A DNA stretch of 64,000 nt, taken from contig NZ_CP071839.1 of the NCBI RefSeq assembly GCF_017526105.1, positions 2,718,501-2,782,500 of the forward strand. The letters run 5' to 3'. The DNA is from Streptomyces cyanogenus (GTDB lineage Bacteria; Actinomycetota; Actinomycetes; Streptomycetales; Streptomycetaceae). Both the position numbers and the translations under genes were made by a program. Position 1 is the stretch's first letter. Each line of letters begins with the position of its first letter. Under the pieces are notes generated by a model. That model saw only the letters and a list, made by a program, of their open reading frames with translations, was not told the origin of the DNA and did not search any database. Below are positions 7,682 to 20,905 of this stretch, one piece after another.

Positions 7682-9253
7682 ATGGGACGCAACACACGAA
7701 AACGCCGTACGCCGCTGGCCACCAAGGCCATAGCCGCATCGGCGGCCCTAGCGCTCGGTGGGGGCGGGCTGATCTGGGCGAACTTCTATGCCTCGGCGCA
7801 CGAGTCGAACAACCAGTCGTGGGGAGGCAACCAGACCAAGGCCGCGACGGCGCAGGTCGCGACGATCTCCTGCCCGGACGTCCAGCAGAAGCTGACGAAC
7901 GTGCCGAACGCGGCGCGCTACGGCGTGGCGAAGGAGTTGTCCAACCTCGACCGGCAGATCACCGAGGCCTACAACCGGCTCGCCTCCACCCGGGACGCCC
8001 AGACGAAGGACGCGAGCTTCGTACAGAACTCGATCGTCGGCCCCCTCAAGGAGAAGCGGGCGGCGACGATCGACCGGATCCGCATCGACATCCAGCGGGT
8101 GGGCGGTTCCTTCGACAACGCGCTCAAGCAGCTCGCCGCCTGCACGACGCAGACCGCGAACCAGACGACCGCCGGGGGCCAGCAGCAGGGCGGCCAGCAA
8201 CAGAACGGCGGCCAGCAGCAGGGTGGTCAGCAGCAAGGCGGCCAGCAGCAAGGCGGCCAGCAGCAGGGCGGCCAGCAACAGAACGGCGGCCAGCAGCAGG
8301 GCGGCCAGCAGGGCAACATCGGCGGGCAGGCCGGCAACGGCCCGGTCGCGGCGGACTTCGTCGACATCACCAAGGTGGCGCCGAACGTCCAGGGCAAGCC
8401 CCGCAAGACCGGCAACGCCTCGACCGGTACGTTCACCACGCGCTGCGGCGTGAACGCGAACAAGAACTTCAACACCGACAACGTGATCGTGGCGCCCGGC
8501 GTGACCAACGGCGCGCACCACCTGCACGACTACGTCGGCAACCAGAAGGTCAACGCGTTCTCCAGCAACAACACGTTCCTGCAGGGCGGCACCAGCTGCC
8601 AGAACCGCAACGACCTGTCGTCGTACTACTGGCCGGTGGTCCGCATCCAGGACGGCACGCAGGACTTCGACCAGAACAAGGACGGCGGCGGCAAGGAAGG
8701 CAACGTCGGCCGCATCCTGACCCCGGCCCAGGCCGAGATCAAGTACGTGGGCAGCCCGGCCTCCAAGGTCGTCGCGATGCCGCAGTTCCTGCGCATCATC
8801 ACCGGTGACGCCAAGACCACCACCAACGGTCTGGCGAACGCCAACGCGCACTGGAGCTGCACCGGCTTCGAGAACAAGGTGCAGCTGACGCAGCAGTACC
8901 CGATCTGCCCGCAGGGCAGCAAGGTGGTCCGCTCGTTCGCCTTCCAGAGCTGCTGGGACGGACAGAACGCCGACAGCGCCAACCACCGCACCCACGTGGC
9001 GTTCGCCGACCCGGCGAGCGGTGTCTGCCCGAACGGGTTCAAGGCGATCCCGCAGCTGACCATGCGGCTCGTCTACAACATCAACCCGCCGACCATCCAG
9101 AACGGCCAGGTGAAGAACGCCTACGCCGTGGACGGTTTCCCGGAGCAGCTGCACAAGGCGGCCACGGACCACGACGACTTCATCAGCGTCACGAAGAACG
9201 GTCTGGCCAACAAGATCGCCAACTGCATCAACAACGGTCAGAACTGCGGATGA
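7682..9253 (+). CDS. Secreted DUF1996 protein with Gln/Gly-rich linker
   Basis: The 523-residue product has an N-terminal basic and hydrophobic export signal (about 8-36). A Cys-bracketed helical segment follows (Cys64 to a Cys near 157). Residues about 165-220 are a low-complexity linker of repeated GGQQQ units. The C-terminal 290 residues are a DUF1996 domain, shown by [29 protein letters not shown] and the late RTHVAFADP. This domain occurs in secreted actinomycete and fungal proteins and its activity is not established. ATG 7682 has AGAGGAG upstream; earlier in-frame codons overlap the response-regulator gene. It shares its architecture with the gene at 984. Confidence 0.9.
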   Translation: MGRNTRKRRTPLATKAIAASAALALGGGGLIWANFYASAHESNNQSWGGNQTKAATAQVATISCPDVQQKLTNVPNAARYGVAKELSNLDRQITEAYNRLASTRDAQTKDASFVQNSIVGPLKEKRAATIDRIRIDIQRVGGSFDNALKQLAACTTQTANQTTAGGQQQGGQQQNGGQQQGGQQQGGQQQGGQQQGGQQQNGGQQQGGQQGNIGGQAGNGPVAADFVDITKVAPNVQGKPRKTGNASTGTFTTRCGVNANKNFNTDNVIVAPGVTNGAHHLHDYVGNQKVNAFSSNNTFLQGGTSCQNRNDLSSYYWPVVRIQDGTQDFDQNKDGGGKEGNVGRILTPAQAEIKYVGSPASKVVAMPQFLRIITGDAKTTTNGLANANAHWSCTGFENKVQLTQQYPICPQGSKVVRSFAFQSCWDGQNADSANHRTHVAFADPASGVCPNGFKAIPQLTMRLVYNINPPTIQNGQVKNAYAVDGFPEQLHKAATDHDDFISVTKNGLANKIANCINNGQNCG

Positions 9254-9274
9254 TCCCCTAGCGGGCGCAGGACA

Positions 9275-9311
9275 GAAGGCCGGTGACGAATCCCCCCCGT
9301 CACCGGCCTTC
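9275..9311. terminator. Bidirectional terminator between convergent genes
   Basis: GAAGGCCGGTGACG (9275-9288) pairs perfectly with CGTCACCGGCCTTC (9298-9311) across a C-rich loop. It separates the DUF1996 gene from the convergent lipoprotein gene. Confidence 0.88.
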
Positions 9312-9330
9312 GTCATGCCCCGGCATCCGG

Positions 9331-9723
9331 TCAGCCGCTGTGCGCGTGGTGGTCGGTGCCCTCCTCCAGGTCGCCGCCGAGCGTGCCGCGCAGTGCCTTG
9401 ACCACCCCGTCGTCGCCGACGGCGACCCACTTGCGGCCGACCAGGTAGTGACCGCCGTAGTCCTTCGCGTCGTTGATCCACTCGCGCTGGCCGCGGTCGG
9501 TGGCGAAGGTGGCCAGGATGAACCTGCCGTCGTCGTTGCGGCAGATGGCCTGGCGGATCTCGTCGGCGTCGGTCTGCATGTTCGGCTTGCACTTCACCTC
9601 GGCGGCCAGACGCTCCAGACTGCCGGTCGCGGTGGGCGGCACCGACTCCGTCCGCCCGCCCGAGCCGCAGCCCGCCAGCGTCACCACGGCCGCCGCGCCG
9701 AGCAGCAGTCCTGTCAACCTCAT
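9331..9723 (-). CDS. Small lipoprotein, function unknown
   Basis: The 130-residue protein has a lipoprotein signal, MRLTGLLLGAAAVVTLAGC, with lipobox LAGC and lipidated Cys19. A short Gly/Ser/Thr spacer follows, then a small domain with two further cysteines (VKCKPNM and AICRNDDGRF) that could form a disulfide. The folded part looks like a strand-rich binding domain (RFILATF, GHYLVGRKWVAVGDD) ending in a His-rich tail. GGAGG lies upstream of ATG 9723. I do not recognise the family. The product is expected on the outer face of the membrane. Confidence 0.75.
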   Translation of the reverse strand: MRLTGLLLGAAAVVTLAGCGSGGRTESVPPTATGSLERLAAEVKCKPNMQTDADEIRQAICRNDDGRFILATFATDRGQREWINDAKDYGGHYLVGRKWVAVGDDGVVKALRGTLGGDLEEGTDHHAHSG

Positions 9724-9837
9724 CTGTTCCTCCGGTCCTGGTGTGCCAAGCATGCCCCAGCTCCTTCGGATACGGCTCCCGCTCGCGCTGCGCTCAAATC
9801 CGGTGACGGGCGCGCACGGGTGTGCGAGGGTGAGGCG

Positions 9838-10338
9838 GTGAACCAGAACTGGGAAGACCGTGTGGCCGCCGCCTGGGCCTCCTTCGACGACTATCCGGAA
9901 GAGCGCGCGCACGAGTTCCGCGCGCTGATCGACGCGCTCGTGGCCGAGCTGCCGGACGACAGCCCGCTGGGCCCCTTCGAGCGGGCCTGTGCCTGGGACT
10001 CCACCGGGCACTCCGACAAGGCTGTGCCGCTGTACCGGGAGGCGCTGGCCCGCGGACTCGACGGCTACAAGGGCCGCCGGGCGAAGATCCAGCTGTCGAG
10101 TTCGCTGCGGAACACCGGGCACGCCGAGGAGGGCGTCAAGCTCCTCACCCCCGAACTGGACGCCCCGTCCGACGAGTTGGACGACGCGGTACGGGCCTGT
10201 CTCGCCCTGTGCCTGTCCAGCCTCGGCCGTGACCGCGAGGGCCTGTCCCTCGTGCTCGGCGCGCTCGCCCCGCATCTGCCGCGCTACCAGCGGTCGATGG
10301 CGAACTACGCGCGCGCCCTGGTCGAACCGCAGGTGTGA
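9838..10338 (+). CDS. TPR-repeat protein (TPR_5 type)
   Basis: This 166-residue helical protein begins VNQNWEDRVAAAWASFDDYPEERAH. It has tetratricopeptide-like repeats: FERACAWDSTGHSDKAVPLYREAL, then RRAKIQLSSSLRNTGHAEEGVKLL. It is a cytosolic scaffold-type protein without catalytic motifs. Start GTG 9838 has GAGG five bases upstream; earlier in-frame codons would run into the divergent lipoprotein gene. It stands alone, with no linked gene that would suggest a partner. Confidence 0.8.
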   Translation: MNQNWEDRVAAAWASFDDYPEERAHEFRALIDALVAELPDDSPLGPFERACAWDSTGHSDKAVPLYREALARGLDGYKGRRAKIQLSSSLRNTGHAEEGVKLLTPELDAPSDELDDAVRACLALCLSSLGRDREGLSLVLGALAPHLPRYQRSMANYARALVEPQV

Positions 10339-10387
10339 CTCACCCGTCCGGCGGTGACCAACCGCCGGCTCGCTCGTTCTCCCGGAC

Positions 10388-12301
10388 GTGCAGTCACAGG
10401 ATGTATCCCCGCGTCCCCTCTCCGCCGGCGGCACCGGCCCGGTCGACGTCGAGCAGGCCGAGGCCGCGCTCGTCGAGCACTACCCCCGGCTGGTCCGGCT
10501 GGCCTACCTGGTGCTGCCGCCGGGCCTCGGCCGCAGCCGCCGCGTGCTGACCGCACACGCCCTCGCCCAGCGCGCGCTGCCCCGGGGCCGCAAGCAGCCG
10601 TCCGCGATCCCGGTCCAGGCCTCCGGCCGGGCGGACGGTCCCGGGTACGCCTACCTGCGCGAGCGGGTGCTGCGGACGGCCCTGGAGGCGGCCCGCCCCC
10701 GCACGGGCCTCCCCCGGCTCGCCCAGCTGCCGCCGCTGCTCCCGCAGGTGTGGGGCCTCAGGCTGTTCCCGCGCTCGGGCGGCGCCGACGAACTCGCCCT
10801 GGACCAGCGACTGTCGGCCCTGACCGGACCGGCCCGCGCCGCCTACGTCCTGCGCGGCCTGGAGAAGCTGCCCGACCCGGACGTCCGCGCACTCCTGGAG
10901 GCCGCCGGCGTGGCCGACCCGGACGGCGCGCTGGCCTCGGCGAACAGCGTGCCCGCCCAGCCGGGGCTGCTGTCCTCCGCCGAGTTCGACCCGTGTGCGC
11001 TGCAGGCCCGGCCCACCGACCTGATGCGCCGCCGCCAGCACGCCAAGGCCGCCCTGGCCGCCGCCGCGGCGCTCGCGGTGTGCGGTGCGCTGGTCGCCGT
11101 GCCGGGCGACGGCTGGGGCCCCGACGGCGCCGCGGCCCCCGTCTACGCCGAGAACCCCGCCGCCGAGGCCGCCCTCGACCCCGGCCGTCTGACCCGGGTC
11201 TCCCCCGCCGTCTGGCGCACCTCGGCCCGCACCGACTTCTCCGTGTGGCCCGCCCGCGGCCCGCTCACCGGTGACGAGGACCTGCTGCGCCGCGCCCTCG
11301 CGGTCTGGGCCCGCCCCGGGGAGACGGTCCGGGTCTCGGCGACCCCCGGCACCCAGACCGGCGGCCCGGCCGGCCCGCCCCAGCTGCTGTACGCGGGCGA
11401 GGTCGACGCCGCCCGGGTGGTGGTCCTCTACGACGGTCTGCGCATCGCCCGGTACGCCGAGCCGAAGACCGGCACGGAGGGCGCGGCCCTGGACTTCGCC
11501 CGGGTCGACGGCGCTTCGGGTGCCGGGGCGAGCGCGCTGGTGCTGGGCCGCTCCGACGGCAACGTCCGCTATCTGACCGCCCCCTGGGTCACGAAGGCGG
11601 CGCAGCGGGACCTGACGAAGCCGGACGCGGCCGCCACGCCGCTCGCCCTCACCGACGGTGTCACCACACCGCTGGCCAGCCCCGCCATGCAGCCCGGTGC
11701 CTGCTCCTCGTGGACCGTGCTCCAGCTGACCGACGCCTCCGGCACGCACCTCGCCACCGACCTCGGCGAGCTGGTCCCGGCCCGGCTCACGGCCGGCCGG
11801 CCCGGCAGGCCCGGGGAGGCGTCCGGGCCGGAGGGGCTGCGGACCTGGGCGCCGTTCGCCTGTTCCCTGGCGGTCGAGCGGTCGGCGGGCGTCCGGAGCG
11901 TCAACGCCTGGGCGTACGCCGAGCAGCCGCTGCCCGACGGCAGCGGGTCCGGCACCTGGGTGTGCACCCGGGCGGAGACCTGGCGCGGCGACGGCACGGC
12001 CGCGCTGGCGCAGTTCCGTACGCCGGGCGGGGCGGCCGGGGCGGTCGTCGCCAAGGGCACGGACGTGCCGGCCTGCGGGCCGCGTGACCCGCACGTGCTG
12101 GCCGGGGTGCTGTGGAAGTCGGCGGCGGGCTCCTGGTACCTGCTGGCGGCGGGCAGCGGGGACACGGCGTCGATCGGGGCGTCGGGCGGGGTCACCGCGT
12201 CCGGGCAGGGGCCGTTGCTGGCGGTGAAGGCCGGGCACGGGGCACGGGCGGACCTGACGGGGACGCTGGCGGACGGGCGGCGGATCAGCGGACTGCGCTA
12301 G
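10388..12301 (+). CDS. Sigma-factor-like cytoplasmic domain fused to a membrane-anchored extracellular region
   Basis: In this 637-residue protein, residues about 20-185 resemble a degenerate ECF sigma factor. A region-2-like helix reads ALVEHYPRLVRLAYLVLP. A region-4-like helix set reads RLSALTGPARAAYVLRGLEKLPDPDVRALLEAAGV, but it lacks a convincing basic recognition helix. A single membrane span follows (about 219-239, Ala-rich). Some 400 extracellular residues come after it, with pairs of cysteines near the end (PGACSSW, FACSLAV, TWVCTRA, VPACGPR). I know of no established function. A membrane-tethered decoy or sensor is inference. The start GTG at 10388 lacks a strong Shine-Dalgarno, so a different start is possible. 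Confidence 0.75.
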   Translation: MQSQDVSPRPLSAGGTGPVDVEQAEAALVEHYPRLVRLAYLVLPPGLGRSRRVLTAHALAQRALPRGRKQPSAIPVQASGRADGPGYAYLRERVLRTALEAARPRTGLPRLAQLPPLLPQVWGLRLFPRSGGADELALDQRLSALTGPARAAYVLRGLEKLPDPDVRALLEAAGVADPDGALASANSVPAQPGLLSSAEFDPCALQARPTDLMRRRQHAKAALAAAAALAVCGALVAVPGDGWGPDGAAAPVYAENPAAEAALDPGRLTRVSPAVWRTSARTDFSVWPARGPLTGDEDLLRRALAVWARPGETVRVSATPGTQTGGPAGPPQLLYAGEVDAARVVVLYDGLRIARYAEPKTGTEGAALDFARVDGASGAGASALVLGRSDGNVRYLTAPWVTKAAQRDLTKPDAAATPLALTDGVTTPLASPAMQPGACSSWTVLQLTDASGTHLATDLGELVPARLTAGRPGRPGEASGPEGLRTWAPFACSLAVERSAGVRSVNAWAYAEQPLPDGSGSGTWVCTRAETWRGDGTAALAQFRTPGGAAGAVVAKGTDVPACGPRDPHVLAGVLWKSAAGSWYLLAAGSGDTASIGASGGVTASGQGPLLAVKAGHGARADLTGTLADGRRISGLR

Positions 12302-12302
12302 C

Positions 12303-12316
12303 TGACGCTGGCGTCA
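12303..12316. promoter_or_regulatory. Small palindrome before the di-iron enzyme gene
   Basis: TGACGC and GCGTCA (12303-12308 and 12311-12316) form an inverted repeat with a two-base centre. A further TTGACGC half-site lies at 12364-12370, immediately before ATG 12371. TACATT six to eleven bases before the ATG could be the -10 of a leaderless transcript. The TetR gene two genes downstream is a candidate ligand. This is inference from position. Confidence 0.35.
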
Positions 12317-12370
12317 ACAAGGTGCCGCACAGGGGTTCTCAGGCACCTTACCCACCAGTACATTGACGCC

Positions 12371-13249
12371 ATGTCCAACAAGCAGGCCCGGGTGCCGCTC
12401 ACGGCGCGCAAGGTGTCCTTCTCCTGGGAGGGCACGCCGCTGCACTGGGTGCCGGGGGATCCCGTCACCACGCACACCATCAATGTGCTGCATCTGCTGC
12501 TGCCGGCCGGCGAGCGCTGGTTCGTGCACGTGTACAAGCAGGTGCTGCCGTACATCCGGGACGAGCGGCTCCGTGCGGACGTCATCGGATTCATCGGCCA
12601 GGAGGCGATGCACTCCCAGGCCCACGACGAGGTGCTGCCCCGCCTCCGGGAACTGGGGCTGGATCCGACGCCGTACACCGCGCAGGTCGACTGGTTCTTC
12701 GAGAAGCTGCTCGGCGACCGGACCCTGCCGCCGGGCAGGCCGCGCAGGTGGTGGCTGATGGAGCGGGTCGCCCTCATCGCGGCCATCGAGCACTACACGG
12801 CGTTCCTCGGGAACTGGGTCCTCAACGCCGAGGCACTCGACCGGCACGGCGCCGACCCGACCATGCTGGACCTGCTGCGCTGGCACGGCGCGGAGGAGGT
12901 CGAGCACCGCTCGGTCGCCTTCGAGCTGTTCATGCACGTCGACGGCGGTTACCGCCGACGGGTGCGGACCTGGGCCACCGCCCTCGCGGCGATGGTGTTC
13001 CTGTGGCAGCGCGGGACGCGCTTCTTCATGGCGAACGACCCGACCCTCGTCGACGGCAGGGCCACGTTCGGGGACCTGTACGTCCGCGGCAGGCAGGGCC
13101 TGCTGCCCGCGACCGGGGACATGCTCAGATCCGTCCCGCGCTATCTGCGCCGCGACTACCACCCCTCGCAGGAGGGCGACACCGAGCAGGCCGTCGCCTA
13201 CCTGGCCGCCTCGCCCGCGGCCACGGCGGCGGAGAAGAGGGCCGCGTGA
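12371..13249 (+). CDS. Putative di-iron (ferritin-like) enzyme, annotated family 'metal-dependent hydrolase'
   Basis: The 292-residue protein resembles the bacterial family usually labelled predicted metal-dependent hydrolase (PF10118 type). The visible residues suggest a di-iron four-helix bundle instead: E48, then E78-x-x-H81 (GQEAMHSQAH), E140-H141 (AAIEHY), then E176-x-x-H179 (GAEEVEHRS). The spacing E-x29-ExxH and E-x35-ExxH is that of carboxylate-bridged di-iron oxygenases and desaturases. The next gene, overlapping by one base, is a ferredoxin-type reductase, which would supply electrons. The substrate is unknown, perhaps a lipid or small hydrophobic. The ATG has no Shine-Dalgarno and may be leaderless. 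Confidence 0.82.
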   Translation: MSNKQARVPLTARKVSFSWEGTPLHWVPGDPVTTHTINVLHLLLPAGERWFVHVYKQVLPYIRDERLRADVIGFIGQEAMHSQAHDEVLPRLRELGLDPTPYTAQVDWFFEKLLGDRTLPPGRPRRWWLMERVALIAAIEHYTAFLGNWVLNAEALDRHGADPTMLDLLRWHGAEEVEHRSVAFELFMHVDGGYRRRVRTWATALAAMVFLWQRGTRFFMANDPTLVDGRATFGDLYVRGRQGLLPATGDMLRSVPRYLRRDYHPSQEGDTEQAVAYLAASPAATAAEKRAA

Positions 13250-14298
13250 TGCCGAAGCCGGGTACCGTCGCGCTCGTCGCGGGCGCCGCCCTGCTCACCC
13301 GGCGGGCCCTGCGCCGCCGCGTCCGGGCCTCCCCGCTGTGGCCGCTGCCCGCCCTGGACCCGCCGCTCTCCGGCCGGCCGCGCCCGCGGGCCCTGCGGCT
13401 GCTGCTCACCGCGCGCGAGACCGTCGCCGAGGGGGTCGTACAACTCCGCCTCGAAGGCGCGGACCTGCCGCGCTGGGAGCCGGGGGCGCACCTGGACCTG
13501 GTGCTGCCGTCCGGGCTCGTACGGCAGTACTCCCTGTGCGGGGACCCCGGGGACACCTCCTCCTACACGGTGGCCGTGCGGCTCGTGCCGGACGGCCGGG
13601 GCGGCTCGCGCGAGGTGCACGAGCAGCTCGCCGAGGGCATGGAGCTGGAGGTGCGCGGCCCCCGGAACGGCTTCCCGCTGGCCGGCGCTTCCTCGTACGT
13701 CTTCGTCGCCGGCGGCATCGGCATCACCCCGATCCTGCCGATGCTGCGGTCCCTGCCGGACGGCACCGACTGGCGGCTGCTGTACGGCGGGCGGACCCGG
13801 GCGTCGATGCCGTACCTGGAGGAGGTGCGGCAGCTGGCCGGGAACCGGCTGACGGTGGTCGCCGGGGACGAGGACGGGCGGCCGGATCCGGCCGCGCTGT
13901 TCGCGGACACGGCCGCGGGTGCGGCGGTGTACTGCTGCGGTCCGGAGGGCCTGACGGCGGCGGTGGAGGAGGCGCTGCCCGCGGGGACCGCCCTGCACCT
14001 GGAGCGGTTCGCGCCCCGCGCCACGGCCGGCGGGGACACCGGGTTCGAGCTGGAACTGCGGCGCAGCGGCCGGACACTGACGGTGCCGGCCGGCTCGACG
14101 GTGCTGGCCGCCGTACGCCGGGAGCTGCCGGACACCGCCTACTCGTGCGAGCAGGGATTCTGCGGGACCTGCCGGCAGCGGGTGCTGGAAGGGGAGATCG
14201 ATCACCGGGACGAGTTGCTGACGGACGCGGAACGGGAGGACTCGATGCTGATCTGCGTGTCCCGGGCGCGGAGCGATCGTTTGGTGCTCGACATGTGA
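13249..14298 (+). CDS. Flavin reductase with C-terminal [2Fe-2S] ferredoxin domain (PDR/VanB type)
   Basis: The 349-residue electron-transfer protein has a hydrophobic N-terminal segment (about 6-20) that may anchor it to the membrane. The flavin domain has R92-Q-Y-S95, the NAD(P) domain has GGIGITP (155-161), and the plant-type ferredoxin domain has C300-x4-C305-x2-C308 and C336. This is the reductase architecture of phthalate dioxygenase and vanillate demethylase systems. The ATG shares its first base with the last base of the upstream stop codon, so the two genes are coupled. It most likely reduces the putative di-iron enzyme encoded just upstream. Confidence 0.92.
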   Translation: MPKPGTVALVAGAALLTRRALRRRVRASPLWPLPALDPPLSGRPRPRALRLLLTARETVAEGVVQLRLEGADLPRWEPGAHLDLVLPSGLVRQYSLCGDPGDTSSYTVAVRLVPDGRGGSREVHEQLAEGMELEVRGPRNGFPLAGASSYVFVAGGIGITPILPMLRSLPDGTDWRLLYGGRTRASMPYLEEVRQLAGNRLTVVAGDEDGRPDPAALFADTAAGAAVYCCGPEGLTAAVEEALPAGTALHLERFAPRATAGGDTGFELELRRSGRTLTVPAGSTVLAAVRRELPDTAYSCEQGFCGTCRQRVLEGEIDHRDELLTDAEREDSMLICVSRARSDRLVLDM

Positions 14299-14334
14299 AC
14301 ACAGACGGCCGGATCTGATCGGTAAAGTGTTCGC

Positions 14335-15024
14335 ATGAGTACCGGGGTTCGCCGCAGGATGGGCGTCGAGGAGCGGCGGCAGCAGCTGATCGGTGTCGCC
14401 CTCGACCTGTTCAGCCGACGCTCGCCCGACGAGGTCTCCATCGACGAGATCGCCACGGCGGCGGGCATCTCACGCCCGCTCGTCTACCACTACTTCCCCG
14501 GCAAACTCAGCCTGTACGAGGCCGCGTTGAAGCGTGCCTCGGAGGATCTCGCGAGCCGTTTCGCCGAGCCGCGCGAGGGCCCGCTCGGCGCCCGGCTGCT
14601 GCGGGTGATGAGCCGCTACTTCGACTTCGTCGACGAACACGGCCCCGGTTTCTCGGCCCTGATGCGCGGCGGCCCGGCCGTCGGCTCCTCCACCACGAAC
14701 GCGCTCATCGACTCCGTACGGCAGGCCGCGTACGACCAGATGTTGTCGCACCTGGGCGTCACCGAGGCGTCCCCGCGCCTGGAGCTGGTGGTCCGCTCCT
14801 GGATATCGCTCGCCGAGTCCACGGCGCTGCTCTGGCTGGACGGCCGGCGCGTGCCCCGCGCCGAACTGGAGCTCCAGCTCGTGCACGACTTCGCCGCGCT
14901 GGCCGCCGTCGGCGCTGCCCACGACGCGGACATGGCCGAGCTGCTGCGCACGATGGCGAAGGACGAACCGGCCGACGGCCCCTTCGCGGAGCTCGTCGGC
15001 CGGCTGGTCGCCCTGGGTTACTGA
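14335..15024 (+). CDS. TetR-family regulator
   Basis: The 229-residue regulator has an N-terminal HTH: RRQQLIGVALDLFSRR, then SIDEIATAAGISRPLVYHYFPGK at about 38-60. The C-terminal ligand domain is divergent. TAAAGT lies seven bases upstream of the ATG with no Shine-Dalgarno, consistent with a leaderless start. It follows the oxidoreductase pair by 36 bases on the same strand and probably controls it. The 3' end overlaps the convergent tautomerase-like gene by seven bases. Confidence 0.9.
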   Translation: MSTGVRRRMGVEERRQQLIGVALDLFSRRSPDEVSIDEIATAAGISRPLVYHYFPGKLSLYEAALKRASEDLASRFAEPREGPLGARLLRVMSRYFDFVDEHGPGFSALMRGGPAVGSSTTNALIDSVRQAAYDQMLSHLGVTEASPRLELVVRSWISLAESTALLWLDGRRVPRAELELQLVHDFAALAAVGAAHDADMAELLRTMAKDEPADGPFAELVGRLVALGY

Positions 15025-15380
15025 CCCTCGTACGTGCGGTAGGACGGGTCGAGGTCGCGGACCTCGGCCGAGGCGTGCAGGGTGACCCCGTCCTGGGGTG
15101 CCACACACGCGCGGAGCAGTTCCAGCGTCCTCTCCGTCAGCCTCGCCTTCGTCTCGTCGCTGCGTCCGGCGAGGAGCCCGACGGTCACGTGGAAGACGGC
15201 GTGCCGCTCGGCGTCCTCGTAACCGAACGCGCGCCCGTCGCTGTACCGGAACAGCGTCTTGCACGCCTCGGGCCTCGCCCCGGCGATCTCGACGGTCGCC
15301 CCGTGCAGCGCCCGCGCGAAGCCCTCCCGGTCGAAGCCGTCCTCCACGGGCGACGAGTAGTCGACGGTGATCTGCGGCAT
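15018..15380 (-). CDS. Tautomerase-superfamily protein (5-carboxymethyl-2-hydroxymuconate isomerase-like)
   Basis: The 120-residue protein starts MPQITVDYSS, and Pro2 would be the catalytic N-terminal base after removal of Met, as in the CHMI family. The strand HAVFHVTVGLLAGRSDETKARL resembles the second half of the CHMI fold. The likely role is enol-keto isomerisation of an aromatic catabolite, but there is no ring-cleavage cluster nearby, so the substrate is open. It lies 33 bases downstream of the pullulanase stop on the same strand and could be read through from it, though a functional link is doubtful. Confidence 0.78.
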   Translation of the reverse strand: MPQITVDYSSPVEDGFDREGFARALHGATVEIAGARPEACKTLFRYSDGRAFGYEDAERHAVFHVTVGLLAGRSDETKARLTERTLELLRACVAPQDGVTLHASAEVRDLDPSYRTYEGQ

Positions 15381-15413
15381 GGGAACTCCCGTTCTACGAC
15401 AACGGCTCCGACC

Positions 15414-20816
<5,403 letters not shown>

Positions 20817-20847
20817 GGGTCGTGACTCCTAGGGATTGCGGCTGGAA

Positions 20848-20858
20848 CTTGCAGCAAG
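20848..20858. promoter_or_regulatory. MalR/Reg1-type operator before the pullulanase gene
   Basis: CTTGCAGCAAG is a palindrome of the CTTGC/GCAAG class bound by Streptomyces MalR (Reg1). It sits 32 bases upstream of the pullulanase GTG and implies maltodextrin-inducible, glucose-repressible expression. Confidence 0.7.
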
Positions 20859-20859
20859 G

Positions 20860-20888
20860 GCGTGAAACCCCCGGACGAGGTTTCACGC
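20860..20888 (-). terminator. Alpha-amylase gene terminator
   Basis: GCGTGAAACC (20860-20869) pairs perfectly with GGTTTCACGC (20879-20888), 17 bases past the minus-strand stop at 20906. It insulates the pullulanase gene from the amylase transcript. Confidence 0.8.
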
Positions 20889-20905
20889 TCCGTCAGGAAG
20901 GCCGT

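Noticed and set aside
8160..8320. Possible CRISPR-like or satellite repeat
   Set aside because: The repeats are codons for GGQQQ units in the DUF1996 protein linker, in frame and without spacers.
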